From Comamonadaceae bacterium (GTDB taxonomy: Bacteria; Pseudomonadota; Gammaproteobacteria; Burkholderiales; Burkholderiaceae_C), in the NCBI GenBank assembly GCA_947485165.1, contig CANKRG010000003.1, positions 1 to 61,064 on the forward strand: a stretch of DNA of 61,064 bases, in the 5' to 3' direction. Each line of letters opens with the position of its first letter. Position 1 is the first letter of the stretch. The notes under the pieces are model-generated. The model had not been told where the DNA came from, did no database searches, and saw only the letters and a list, made by a program, of their open reading frames with translations. The position numbers were made by a program, and so were the translations under genes. This document shows, in pieces, positions 27,520 to 37,432 of the stretch.

Positions 27520-29274
27520 ATGACACTCAAAATCTGCGTTGCTCAATTAAATCTCATCGTTGGCGATTTGCACGGTAATGCGCAAAAAATCATTGCCTCA
27601 GCCCAGGAAGCTTACGCGCAAGGCGCGCGCTTACTGCTCACGCCTGAATTATCCATCTGCGGTTACGCGGCGGAAGACTTGTTTTTGCGCCCCGCTTTTG
27701 TCTCTGCATGCCATGATGCAGTGAAAATGGTCGCCAACGCTTGCGCAGGGTTAAAAGGCATGGTCGTGGTCGTCGGCCACCCCACGGGCGGGGACGAGCG
27801 CAGCAAATCGGTGGCGATTCAGCGGCGGTTCAACGCGGCCAGTGTCATCAGCGAGGGGCGCATTTTAGAAACCTACGCCAAGCGAGAGCTGCCGAATTAC
27901 CAAGTGTTTGACGAACGGCGCTATTTCACGCCGGGGCAGGGCGTGTGCGTGTTTCAAGTCGGCGAGCAGGGCAAACAAGTCAGCGTGGGGCTGCTGATCT
28001 GCGAAGACGCGTGGTTTGCCGAGCCCGCGCAGCTGGCTTTGGAGGCTGGCGCGCAGGTGCTGGCAGTCATCAACGCCTCCCCCTTCCACGTCGGCAAGGG
28101 CGGCGAGCGGGTGCAGCGTATGGCAGACCGCGTCAAAGCGACGGGGTTGCCGCTGATTTATGCGCATTTGGTCGGTGGGCAGGACGAGGTGGTGTTTGAC
28201 GGCGGCTCGTTTGCGCTGAATGCGAATGGGGAGCTGGTGGCTAGGGCGGAGAATTTTAAAGAAAAATTGCTCTATATCGGTGTAAATACCCATGAAAAGA
28301 CCCCTAAAAATGCATCAAAAATGGATGTATCCAGCGTATCTATTAAATATAGCGCTATTGATTTAATAGTAAATGAGGTGAATGGCAAGAAGGATGACAT
28401 CGCCCCGTTACGCAGTGACGAGGCCGATTTGTGGGACGCTTTGGTGCTCGGCATTCGGGATTATTTGGGTAAAAACGGCTTTCCAGGCGCGATTTTGGGA
28501 CTGTCGGGTGGTATTGACTCGGCGCTGGTGTTGGCGCTAGCGGTCGATGCGTTGGGCAAAGACAAGGTGCGTGCCGTGATGATGCCGTCGCCCTACACAG
28601 CAGATATCAGCTGGATAGACGCCCGCGAGATGGCGCAGCGAATGGGTGTGCGCTACGACGAAATTTCCATCGTGCCCGAGTTTAAGGCGTTCAAAAAGAG
28701 TTTAGCCATTGAGTTTGAGGGCTTGAAAGAGGACACGACCGAAGAAAACATCCAAGCGCGGATTCGCGGCACGCTGCTGATGGCGCTGTCCAACAAATTT
28801 GGCAGCATGGTGCTGACGACAGGGAATAAATCTGAAATGGCGACCGGCTACTGCACGCTGTATGGCGACATGGCTGGTGGCTTTGCAGCTATCAAAGACA
28901 TCGCGAAGACGACCGTTTTTAAGCTTTGCCTGTGGCGCAACCAGAACGACCCGAACGGCACAGGTAGCAACCCGATACCCGAACGCATCATCACCCGACC
29001 GCCCAGCGCCGAGCTGCGCGCCGACCAAAAAGACCAAGACAGCCTGCCGCCCTACGAGGTGCTGGACGCGATTTTGGAGCGTTACATGGAAAACGACCAG
29101 AGCATTGCCGAAATTTTGGCGGCTGGTTTTGCACCGGCGGATGTGCAGCGCGTCACCCATCTGATCAAAATCAACGAACATAAACGCCGCCAAGCGCCGA
29201 TTGGCATTCGCGTCACGCACCGCAGTTTCGGTAAGGATTGGCGGTATCCGATTACTAGCAAGTTCAGAGCTTAG
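27520..29274 (+). CDS. nadE: Glutamine-dependent NAD(+) synthetase
   Basis: 584 residues from the ATG at 27520. The N-terminal nitrilase-like glutaminase domain shows the catalytic Glu in LTPELSICGYAAEDLF, Lys in AKRELPNYQVFDERRYF and Cys in LLICEDAWFAEPA. The C-terminal ATP pyrophosphatase domain has GLSGGIDSALVLALAVDALG. The linker between the two domains (residues about 262-290) is lengthened by a repeat A copy read in frame. It is followed by glnB, a common pair in betaproteobacteria. Confidence 0.93.
   Translation: MTLKICVAQLNLIVGDLHGNAQKIIASAQEAYAQGARLLLTPELSICGYAAEDLFLRPAFVSACHDAVKMVANACAGLKGMVVVVGHPTGGDERSKSVAIQRRFNAASVISEGRILETYAKRELPNYQVFDERRYFTPGQGVCVFQVGEQGKQVSVGLLICEDAWFAEPAQLALEAGAQVLAVINASPFHVGKGGERVQRMADRVKATGLPLIYAHLVGGQDEVVFDGGSFALNANGELVARAENFKEKLLYIGVNTHEKTPKNASKMDVSSVSIKYSAIDLIVNEVNGKKDDIAPLRSDEADLWDALVLGIRDYLGKNGFPGAILGLSGGIDSALVLALAVDALGKDKVRAVMMPSPYTADISWIDAREMAQRMGVRYDEISIVPEFKAFKKSLAIEFEGLKEDTTEENIQARIRGTLLMALSNKFGSMVLTTGNKSEMATGYCTLYGDMAGGFAAIKDIAKTTVFKLCLWRNQNDPNGTGSNPIPERIITRPPSAELRADQKDQDSLPPYEVLDAILERYMENDQSIAEILAAGFAPADVQRVTHLIKINEHKRRQAPIGIRVTHRSFGKDWRYPITSKFRA
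28308..28374 (+). repeat. Degenerate repeat A copy inside nadE
   Basis: AAAAATGGATGTATCCAGCG, TATCTATTAAATATAGCGC and TATTGATTTAATAGTAAA keep the order of repeat A elements (GGxTxTAxCCxGCGTATxTATT, then GCTATT, then AATAGTA). It is in frame and lies exactly in the linker between the glutaminase and synthetase domains. Confidence 0.65.
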
Positions 29275-29292
29275 AGCGTGTTTAGGGATTAG

Positions 29293-29703
<411 letters not shown>

Positions 29704-29715
29704 GCCATTTTTAGT

Positions 29716-30135
29716 TTAGAAAAAAAAGCGCTGCAGCAAGGCAGCCGCCCAAACGCCGCAGCATAACAACAAGCTGAGCAGTACTGCAGCACTGCCCATG
29801 TCTTTGGCGCGTTTGGACAGGGCATGCCATTCAGGGCTGATGCGGTCTATGGCGGTTTCTATGCCGGTGTTGAGCAGTTCTACAACCATCACGATCAATA
29901 CCGTGCCAGCCAACAAGGCAGTTTCCACCCAGTTGTCACCCAGCCAAAAAGCCAGTGGTACGAGAATGAATGCTGCAATGGTCTCTTGCCGAAAAGCGGT
30001 TTCTCCCCAGCCAGCGATCAAGCCTTGAATGGAATATCTGCCGGCGTGAATAATGCGGTTCAAGCCGGTACGTGACTTTTGCGGGTTAACTTTGGAGTTG
30101 TCGTTAGCGTTGAGGGTGTCGTTCGGGTTTTGCAT
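29716..30135 (-). CDS. dgkA: Diacylglycerol kinase
   Basis: 139 residues. A small trimeric inner-membrane enzyme that phosphorylates diacylglycerol to phosphatidic acid, recycling lipid from membrane-derived oligosaccharide synthesis. It has three membrane segments and the signature ELLNTGIETAIDRISPEWH followed by AKDMGSAAVLLSL. It converges on glnB with only 12 bases between stops. The N-terminal 25 residues are polar and not conserved. Confidence 0.92.
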   Translation of the reverse strand: MQNPNDTLNANDNSKVNPQKSRTGLNRIIHAGRYSIQGLIAGWGETAFRQETIAAFILVPLAFWLGDNWVETALLAGTVLIVMVVELLNTGIETAIDRISPEWHALSKRAKDMGSAAVLLSLLLCCGVWAAALLQRFFF

Positions 30136-30149
30136 GCCGCGATTATCAA

Positions 30150-30677
30150 CTATCGGCTCAACGGCTTTGAGTCAATCAAACGCGTTCCCGCCCAAACATC
30201 GTGCCAAAACTGTTGCTGCGGTTGAAAACGGCTTAGCAAACCATAAACCAACACCCAGCCGATCATGAGCAAAGCGGTTTCACCACCGCTGAGCGAAAAC
30301 GGAGCGAGTACGGCAAGTGGTGGCAAAAGCCAAATCCAACTCAACACATAACGCGCCAAAGCGCGTGTTTGCGTGATGGGCTGGCCTGTGACAGATACGA
30401 CGCGGATATTCCAAGTTTTCATTGCCAGCGTTTGACCTTTGGCCCAAAACCACGTGAAGTAAATACCAAAAATCAGGAACAGGAAAGCCTGCAGGGCATG
30501 GCGGTTGTTCAGCGCATGGCGTGTTTGGCTGAGTGTGCCAAACAGGTAGCCAGCGATGAAAACGACACCAAACATCAGCAAACCTTCGTACAGCCAGCAG
30601 GCCATGCGGCGCTTTAAACTGGGCGCGGCCAATAGCTCAGTCGCGGCTACTGTCGAGTCAGCTAAAGATTCGCTCAT
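30150..30677 (-). CDS. RDD family membrane protein
   Basis: 175 residues with three or four membrane segments. The defining arginine/aspartate positions are seen in SLKRRMACWLYEGLLMFG (helix 1, with the D position changed) and in TWNIRVVSVTGQPITQTRALARYVL. The function is unknown; some RDD proteins act as cation antiporters. The start overlaps the stop of the DUF3106 gene by 4 bases (ATGA), so it is the last gene of the sigma factor operon. Confidence 0.85.
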   Translation of the reverse strand: MSESLADSTVAATELLAAPSLKRRMACWLYEGLLMFGVVFIAGYLFGTLSQTRHALNNRHALQAFLFLIFGIYFTWFWAKGQTLAMKTWNIRVVSVTGQPITQTRALARYVLSWIWLLPPLAVLAPFSLSGGETALLMIGWVLVYGLLSRFQPQQQFWHDVWAGTRLIDSKPLSR

Positions 30678-31282
30678 CGAACCGTGGCTTTGTCAGCTTT
30701 CGGCGTGCTGTCGACCAATTTATTTTTGGCAACAGGTTTTACCGCAGTAGCCGCGCCTGTGGGTTTCGGCGCAACGTTGATGTTGGCCAGAGCTTGCTTG
30801 GTCTCAGGCGGCAGAGCCTGGTAGCTTTCCCACTTGGCTTGTTTGTCGCTAGATGTCAATGTTTTGGTTTGTGCAAAGTTGATACGGGCTTGCTCGCGTT
30901 GTTGCGTGCTCAAACTGGCCCAATCCGTCATGCGGCCGTGTAGTTTTGTTTTGTCCGCTGGGCTGAACTGCGCAAAATTAGCTGAAACAGCAAGCCATTT
31001 GCGCCTGTGGCCTTCTGTCAGGCTTGCCCAGTTGGCAGCCAAAGGTTGAAGCGCGGCTTTTTGCGCAGGCTTCAGTTTACCCCAGGTATCTGCTGGCGCT
31101 TTTACAATTTTTGCTACAGCAACTACAGGTTTTGCAGCTTGCGTTGCAATATCAGAAGATGTTGTTGTTGTTGTTGTTGCAGTGGTGGTGTTTTGTGCCG
31201 GCACCAAGCTCGCAAAGGCAACAAGCGCTGCAACAAGCGCGCTTGATAATCCTAATTTAACGAGTTTAACCTTATCCTGCAT
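30674..31282 (-). CDS. DUF3106 domain protein, exported
   Basis: 202 residues with an N-terminal signal segment (SSALVAALVAFASLVPAQ), a Thr-rich stretch made by a (GTT/ACA)-type microsatellite, and a DUF3106 core with repeated W-x-L-x(n)-Q/W-x-R units (LKPAQKAALQPLAANWASL, WLAVSANFAQFSPAD). It belongs to an operon with the ECF sigma factor and DUF3619 protein and may be a periplasmic partner in that stress or envelope response. That role is inference from context. Confidence 0.82.
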   Translation of the reverse strand: MQDKVKLVKLGLSSALVAALVAFASLVPAQNTTTATTTTTTSSDIATQAAKPVVAVAKIVKAPADTWGKLKPAQKAALQPLAANWASLTEGHRRKWLAVSANFAQFSPADKTKLHGRMTDWASLSTQQREQARINFAQTKTLTSSDKQAKWESYQALPPETKQALANINVAPKPTGAATAVKPVAKNKLVDSTPKADKATVR

Positions 31283-31302
31283 ATCAATAAAACCAATAAC
31301 TT

Positions 31303-31803
31303 TTATTGACCAGCATTTGCGCCCGGGTGGGTGGCGTTGTAGTCAGCGTGCAATTTTAAAAATTGTGCAAAACCAGCGTCAGCATAAGCGGCAGGCGGCA
31401 AGTCGTCAACCAACAAGGCGGAATCGACTTCAGCCAATTCGGTGGCACGCAGGTCGTTTTGAATCACGGCGATAGAGATCAAGCCTACAACCAAGGCGAT
31501 CAACGGCAGAAAAGATGCCAAGCGGTTCCATAAATTCAGACCTTCGTCGTCAAAGCCCATGCTGGCAGAACCACCCGAACCGTAAACAGCCGTAGCAGCC
31601 TTGGTTGAAGAGGCAAGTTGGCTGCGTTTACGATTTGTGACGGCTTGTTGGCGGGCGACGCGCAGACGTTCGGAAATATCGTGTGGTAATTCAGTGTTGC
31701 CGCTAGACAGGCGAGCAGCGATACGTAATCCGAATCGGTCTTGGGCTAATTTTGCTGAATCAATCGATTCAATGCGAGATAAGTTGTAATTGATGCTGTT
31801 CAT
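31303..31803 (-). CDS. DUF3619 family protein
   Basis: 166 residues, one membrane segment (WNRLASFLPLIALVVGLISIAVIQ). The cytoplasmic N-terminal half begins with a conserved DRFGLRIAARLSSGNTELPH block, and a short periplasmic tail follows the helix. Its start overlaps the sigma factor stop by 4 bases (ATGA). A single-pass protein encoded directly after an ECF sigma factor often acts as an anti-sigma factor; here this is an inference from topology and position. Confidence 0.82.
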   Translation of the reverse strand: MNSINYNLSRIESIDSAKLAQDRFGLRIAARLSSGNTELPHDISERLRVARQQAVTNRKRSQLASSTKAATAVYGSGGSASMGFDDEGLNLWNRLASFLPLIALVVGLISIAVIQNDLRATELAEVDSALLVDDLPPAAYADAGFAQFLKLHADYNATHPGANAGQ

Positions 31804-32366
31804 AGTTGTATTCCCCGAGCTTTCAAGGCTTTGGCTAATGCCGCTACGGCTCTGGAACAGTGCGTTTTCACGCTGCCCTCAGAGCATCCCATAGCAGCAG
31901 CAGTCTCGGCCACATCAAGCTCCTCCCAATAACGCATGAGGAAGGCTTCTCGTTGACGTGCTGGCAATTCTTCTATTTCTGCCTCTATTTCTCGAAAAGT
32001 TTGAGTCCGACTCGTCACAGACTCAGCACTTTCCGTGCCATCTGAGTCATTTTTCAACTCTAAAGTTTCCAAAATATCGAAATCACCGTCATCGCCGGCC
32101 GATTCAAAGTCACTAAAGTTGGAGAAAATCGCTCTTTGGAACTTTTGGCGCCTAAACCAGTCTAGGGTGCAGTTCGACAAAATGCGCTGAAAAAGCATCG
32201 GCAACTCGTTTGGCGGCTTGTCGCCATAGTGTTCCGCCAACTTCATCATGCTGTCTTGCACAATGTCTAGCGCAGATTCTTCGTTGCGAACATGGTAAAA
32301 CGAGCGTTTGAAGGCTCGTTTTTCAACGCTTTTTAGAAAATCAGAGAGTTCTAGTTCAGTTGCCAA
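31800..32366 (-). CDS. ECF-type RNA polymerase sigma factor
   Basis: 188 residues. Region 2 is near residues 12-75 (YHVRNEESALDIVQDSMMKLAEHY), and region 4 helix-turn-helix is near residues 138-180 (LPARQREAFLMRYWEELDVAETAAAMGCSEGSVKTH, read in two parts). The linker of about 50 residues is acidic. It is the first gene of a four-gene operon (sigma, DUF3619, DUF3106, RDD) divergent from ilvB. The regulon is unknown. Confidence 0.88.
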   Translation of the reverse strand: MATELELSDFLKSVEKRAFKRSFYHVRNEESALDIVQDSMMKLAEHYGDKPPNELPMLFQRILSNCTLDWFRRQKFQRAIFSNFSDFESAGDDGDFDILETLELKNDSDGTESAESVTSRTQTFREIEAEIEELPARQREAFLMRYWEELDVAETAAAMGCSEGSVKTHCSRAVAALAKALKARGIQL

Positions 32367-32707
32367 GTGTTTTAGGCCGTTTTTGGCCTTCGCTTCATGT
32401 CGGTTTGTCTTTATTTTTTAGTTGTCATCACTTAATTACGAGGCGGTTACAACGTCTTAAAACCGCGATTATGGCATTTCAAAGCTTTAAAAATGGCTCC
32501 AATCAAGATTTGTCAAGATTTTTACGTAAGGAAGTGCGATAATGACCCTTGCAAGTCAAACAGCAAACGGGTCACAACAGAGCGCTACAACAGTGCGTTT
32601 ATGGTTGCCGGCCTCAAGTCCCGACGCGGTTCCACAAGAGCTCAGTGAAGGGGCACCCAAGGTATTTCGTTAGAGAAATTCGCAAAGGTTTACGTAAAGG
32701 ATCCATC
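32367..32707. promoter_or_regulatory. Divergent sigma factor / ilvB control region
   Basis: 340 bases without a recognised gene. A GATAAT at 32538-32543 could be a -10 element for ilvB but lacks a well-spaced -35. A 43-codon frame runs from ATG at 32542 to TAG at 32673. It has four Leu and three Val but no run of branched-chain codons, and I see no terminator after it, so I do not call it an attenuator. Confidence 0.35.
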
Positions 32708-34516
32708 ATGGAAATCAATAAAGCTGAGTTATCAGCAGCCACAGTTGCCTCCGTAGCAACTTCAAAATCTGACTCAAGTAAAGTGTCCGAGCTGTCTCCT
32801 GAGCTTAGAGGCGCTGAAATTTTGGTCAAATCTCTCCAAGCAGAAAACGTCAAATTCATCTGGGGCTACCCCGGCGGTGCGGTGTTGCATATTTATGACG
32901 CGCTCTACAAGCAAGACACCATGCAACACGTGCTGGTGCGCCACGAGCAAGCCGCTGTTCACGCGGCTGACGGCTATGCCCGCGCGACGGGCGATGTGGG
33001 TGTTGCCCTTGTGACCTCTGGTCCTGGTGCGACCAATGCCGTCACCGGTATCGCTACGGCGTATATGGACAGCATCCCGATGGTGATCATCACCGGTCAA
33101 GTGCCAACGCACGCTATCGGCTTAGACGCTTTCCAAGAGTGCGACACCATCGGCATCACACGTCCTATCGTCAAGCACAACTTTTTGGTCAAAGACGCAC
33201 ACGATTTGGCAGAGACCATGAAAAAGGCTTTTCACATCGCGCGCAGCGGCCGACCTGGCCCTGTGGTGGTGGACATTCCTAAAGACGTGTCTTTCAACAA
33301 GGTGCCGTACCACGGCTACCCGGAAACTGTTGAAATGCGTGCTTACAACCCTGTGCGCAAAGGCCACAGTGGACAAATTCGCAAAGCCTTGATGTTGCTG
33401 TTAAAGGCGAAACGCCCTTACATCTACACCGGTGGCGGTGTGTTGTTGGGCAACGCCAGCGCCGAATTGCGCATCTTGGCGGACATGCTGGGCTTCCCGT
33501 GCACCAATACCTTGATGGGTTTGGGTGCGATTGCCGCCAGCGACCCTAAGTTTTTAGGCATGCTGGGCATGCACGGCACGTTTGAAGCCAACAACGCGAT
33601 GCAAAGTGCAGACGTGGTGCTGGCAGTTGGCGCACGTTTTGACGACCGCGTGATTGGCAACCCCAAACATTTCGCGCAAGTCGAGCGCAAGATCATTCAT
33701 ATCGACATCGACCCATCCAGCATTTCCAAGCGCGTCAAAGTTGATATCCCAATTGTGGGCGATGTCAAAGAAGTGCTGTTAGAGATGATCGCCATGATCA
33801 AAGAAGGCTCGTTGAAGCCCGATACCACCGCCTTGGGCGAGTGGTGGAGCACGATAGAGACGTGGCGCAAACGTGATTGCATGAAGTACGACCACGGCAA
33901 AGGTGATGTCATCAAGCCGCAATATGTGATCGAAACCTTGTGCAACATGACCAAAGGCGAAGAGACTTACATCACCTCTGATGTGGGTCAACACCAAATG
34001 TGGGCAGCGCAGTATTACAAGTTTGAAGAGCCGCGCCGTTGGATCAACTCTGGCGGCTTGGGTACCATGGGTGTGGGCATTCCTTACGCCATGGGCATCA
34101 AGCTGGCGAAGCCTGATAAGGAAGTGTTTTGCGTGACAGGCGAAGGCTCGGTGCAGATGTGTATTCAAGAGCTCTCGACGTGCTTGCAGTACAACACGCC
34201 GATCAAAATCGTGTCGCTGAACAACCGTTACCTGGGTATGGTGCGCCAGTGGCAAGAGATTGACTATGAAGGCCGCTATAGCCACAGCTACATGGATGCC
34301 TTGCCTAACTTTGTGAAGTTGGCTGAAGCCTATGGCCACGTTGGCATGTTGATTGAATCACCTGCAGATGTTGAGCCGGCATTGCGCGAAGCACGCAAGC
34401 TGAAAGATCGCACGGTCTTCATGGACTTCCGCACTGACCCAACCGAGAACGTGTTCCCGATGGTCAAAGCCGGTATGGGTATTGATCAGATGCTTTTGGG
34501 TTCTGAAGATCTGTAA
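32708..34516 (+). CDS. ilvB: Acetolactate synthase large subunit
   Basis: 602 residues from the ATG at 32708 (MEINKAEL), with AAAGG about 8 bases upstream. Thiamine diphosphate enzyme that makes acetolactate or acetohydroxybutyrate, the first common step to valine, leucine and isoleucine. The catalytic Glu lies in VRHEQAAVHAADGYARATG; the ThDP-Mg motif is GEGSVQMCIQELSTCLQYN. The first 35 residues are polar and variable. It starts the ilvB-ilvH-ilvC block. Confidence 0.94.
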   Translation: MEINKAELSAATVASVATSKSDSSKVSELSPELRGAEILVKSLQAENVKFIWGYPGGAVLHIYDALYKQDTMQHVLVRHEQAAVHAADGYARATGDVGVALVTSGPGATNAVTGIATAYMDSIPMVIITGQVPTHAIGLDAFQECDTIGITRPIVKHNFLVKDAHDLAETMKKAFHIARSGRPGPVVVDIPKDVSFNKVPYHGYPETVEMRAYNPVRKGHSGQIRKALMLLLKAKRPYIYTGGGVLLGNASAELRILADMLGFPCTNTLMGLGAIAASDPKFLGMLGMHGTFEANNAMQSADVVLAVGARFDDRVIGNPKHFAQVERKIIHIDIDPSSISKRVKVDIPIVGDVKEVLLEMIAMIKEGSLKPDTTALGEWWSTIETWRKRDCMKYDHGKGDVIKPQYVIETLCNMTKGEETYITSDVGQHQMWAAQYYKFEEPRRWINSGGLGTMGVGIPYAMGIKLAKPDKEVFCVTGEGSVQMCIQELSTCLQYNTPIKIVSLNNRYLGMVRQWQEIDYEGRYSHSYMDALPNFVKLAEAYGHVGMLIESPADVEPALREARKLKDRTVFMDFRTDPTENVFPMVKAGMGIDQMLLGSEDL

Positions 34517-34619
34517 TTTTTACAATCATTCTTCACAACATTTTTTTTGAATCTATTGCCCGCCAAGCCTGCGCATTACCGTGTGCGGGGGAGGGCGGCG
34601 AAAAGAGGAAATTATTCAC

Positions 34620-36201
<1,582 letters not shown>

Positions 36202-36240
36202 GTTTGCATCAATAAGTTCAGATGGTATGAACTAATAAGT

Positions 36241-36265
36241 AAAAGGTCACTTCGGTGGCCTTTTT
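36241..36265 (+). terminator. Rho-independent terminator after ilvC
   Basis: AAAAGGTCAC-TTCG-GTGGCCTTTTT: a stem with one G-T pair, a stable TTCG tetraloop and a T run. Confidence 0.85.
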
Positions 36266-36270
36266 ATTTT

Positions 36271-36325
36271 GCTATATATTTAATAGCAATAAAAACAATA
36301 AATACGCCGGCTACAGCCATATTTT
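36271..36325 (-). repeat. Repeat A copy, intergenic
   Basis: GCTATATATTTAATAGCAA, then AATACGCCGGCTACAGCC: the inverse orientation of the consensus, with both dyads. It lies between the ilvC terminator and pssA. Confidence 0.85.
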
Positions 36326-36358
36326 GTATATATTTTGATAGTTATCGAGTAAACAATC

Positions 36359-37183
36359 ATGCATGATGGTGTTGACACTGTAAAAGAAACCGCAGACGAG
36401 TTGCACGTAAATTTGCACATGCGCAAACGGCGCAAAGGCATTTATATTTTGCCGAATCTGTTCACTTTGGCCGCGCTATTTGGTGGTTTTTATGCCATTG
36501 TCATGGCGATCAATGGACGTTTTGATCAGGCTGCGATTGGCATCTTTTGCGCCATGATTTTAGACAGTTTGGATGGTAGAGTCGCCCGCATGACCAACAC
36601 CCAAAGTGCCTTTGGCGAGCAGATGGACTCCTTGTCCGATATGGTGTCGTTTGGCGCTGCGCCAGCCTTGATTTCCTACGTCTGGGCGCTGAACGGCTTG
36701 GGGCGCTGGGGCTGGTTTGCTTCGTTTGTCTATTGCGCCTGTGCCGCCTTGCGCTTAGCGCGTTTCAATGTCAACACTGCAGTGGTCGACAAGCGCTACT
36801 TTCAAGGTTTGCCATCACCTGCAGCCGCAGCGCTGGTCGGCGGCTTTTTGTGGGTCGCCACAGAGCTCAATATCAAAGGTGCAGATGCGGCTTGGGCCAT
36901 GTTTGGGTTGGTGCTCTTTGCGGGGTTGACGATGGTCACCAATGTGCCGTTTTACAGTTTTAAAGACGTGCAAATGAAGAAGAGTGTACCTTTTGCCGTC
37001 ATTGTGGCCATTGCTTTGGGTATCGCTGTTGTCAATATCGACCCACCTATTGTGTTATTTGCCCTGTTTATTTGCTACGGTTTAAGCGGCTATGTGATCT
37101 ACGCTTGGCGCAAAGGCAAAGGCATTCGCACCAGTGTCATCAGCACCTCAAAAGACGAGCCAGAAGAGCGTGGCTTGCATTGA
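36359..37183 (+). CDS. pssA: CDP-diacylglycerol-serine O-phosphatidyltransferase
   Basis: 274 residues. Makes phosphatidylserine, the precursor of phosphatidylethanolamine. The CDP-alcohol phosphotransferase signature is DSLDGRVARMTNTQSAFG followed by EQMDSLSDMVSFG, with about seven membrane segments. The start is ATG at 36359. pssA between ilvC and leuA is a frequent betaproteobacterial arrangement. Confidence 0.92.
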   Translation: MHDGVDTVKETADELHVNLHMRKRRKGIYILPNLFTLAALFGGFYAIVMAINGRFDQAAIGIFCAMILDSLDGRVARMTNTQSAFGEQMDSLSDMVSFGAAPALISYVWALNGLGRWGWFASFVYCACAALRLARFNVNTAVVDKRYFQGLPSPAAAALVGGFLWVATELNIKGADAAWAMFGLVLFAGLTMVTNVPFYSFKDVQMKKSVPFAVIVAIALGIAVVNIDPPIVLFALFICYGLSGYVIYAWRKGKGIRTSVISTSKDEPEERGLH

Positions 37184-37249
37184 GCGTGCAATGATAGTGA
37201 GACTTTAAACAACACTTTCGTTGATGGAAAATGCGGCGTTTAAAAACTA

Positions 37250-37258
37250 TGGTATAGT
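37250..37258 (+). promoter_or_regulatory. Extended -10 promoter of the leuL-leuA transcript
   Basis: TGGTATAGT, i.e. TG-N-TATAGT, the extended -10 form that needs no -35 element. No -35 with proper spacing is visible: TTGATG at 37221 is 26 bases from TATAGT and 21 bases from the alternative TATGGT. Transcription should begin near 37264-37266, at or next to the leader AUG. Confidence 0.55.
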
Positions 37259-37265
37259 TATTTTA

Positions 37266-37319
37266 ATGAAAACATTGCTGCTAACACTACTGCTAAGCTT
37301 GAAAGGGCTGGTTAAGTAG
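37266..37319 (+). CDS. leuL: leu operon leader peptide
   Basis: 17 residues, MKTLLLTLLLSLKGLVK, with eight leucines in two triplets and two singles, encoded by TTG, CTG and CTA codons (CTA three times). It lies 113 bases upstream of leuA and just before a perfect terminator hairpin. This is the classic ribosome-stalling leader of transcription attenuation: leucine shortage stalls the ribosome on the Leu codons. No Shine-Dalgarno sequence is visible before the ATG, and the likely transcription start is at or next to it, so translation may begin on a leaderless message. Confidence 0.88.
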   Translation: MKTLLLTLLLSLKGLVK

Positions 37320-37339
37320 CGCACGCACACTTTTCCATC

Positions 37340-37376
37340 AAAGCCCGTTAGCTAAAGAGCAACGGGCTTTTTTTTA
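37340..37376 (+). terminator. Leucine attenuator terminator
   Basis: Perfect 10-base stem AAAGCCCGTT / AACGGGCTTT with an 11-base loop and a run of eight T. An alternative pairing is available: AAAGGGCT inside the leader gene (37302-37309) can pair with AGCCCGTT, which would break the terminator. The leader segment CTACT...AGTAG (about 37287-37319) can in turn sequester that GGGCT. This is the expected 1:2, 2:3, 3:4 arrangement. Confidence 0.85.
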
Positions 37377-37432
37377 TTCTGCAACGTTTTAATTGATTGT
37401 TTACTTTTTAATTGTTTACCGAGGACTTCATC

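Noticed and set aside
31140-31190. Triplet microsatellite (GTT)n in the DUF3106 gene as a phase-variable switch
   Set aside because: The unit is a triplet and stays in frame, so length changes would alter only a Thr run and not switch expression.
32542-32673. 43-codon frame upstream of ilvB as a possible attenuation leader
   Set aside because: It lacks a run of Ile, Val or Leu codons and no terminator hairpin follows it. Kept only as a remark under the control region.
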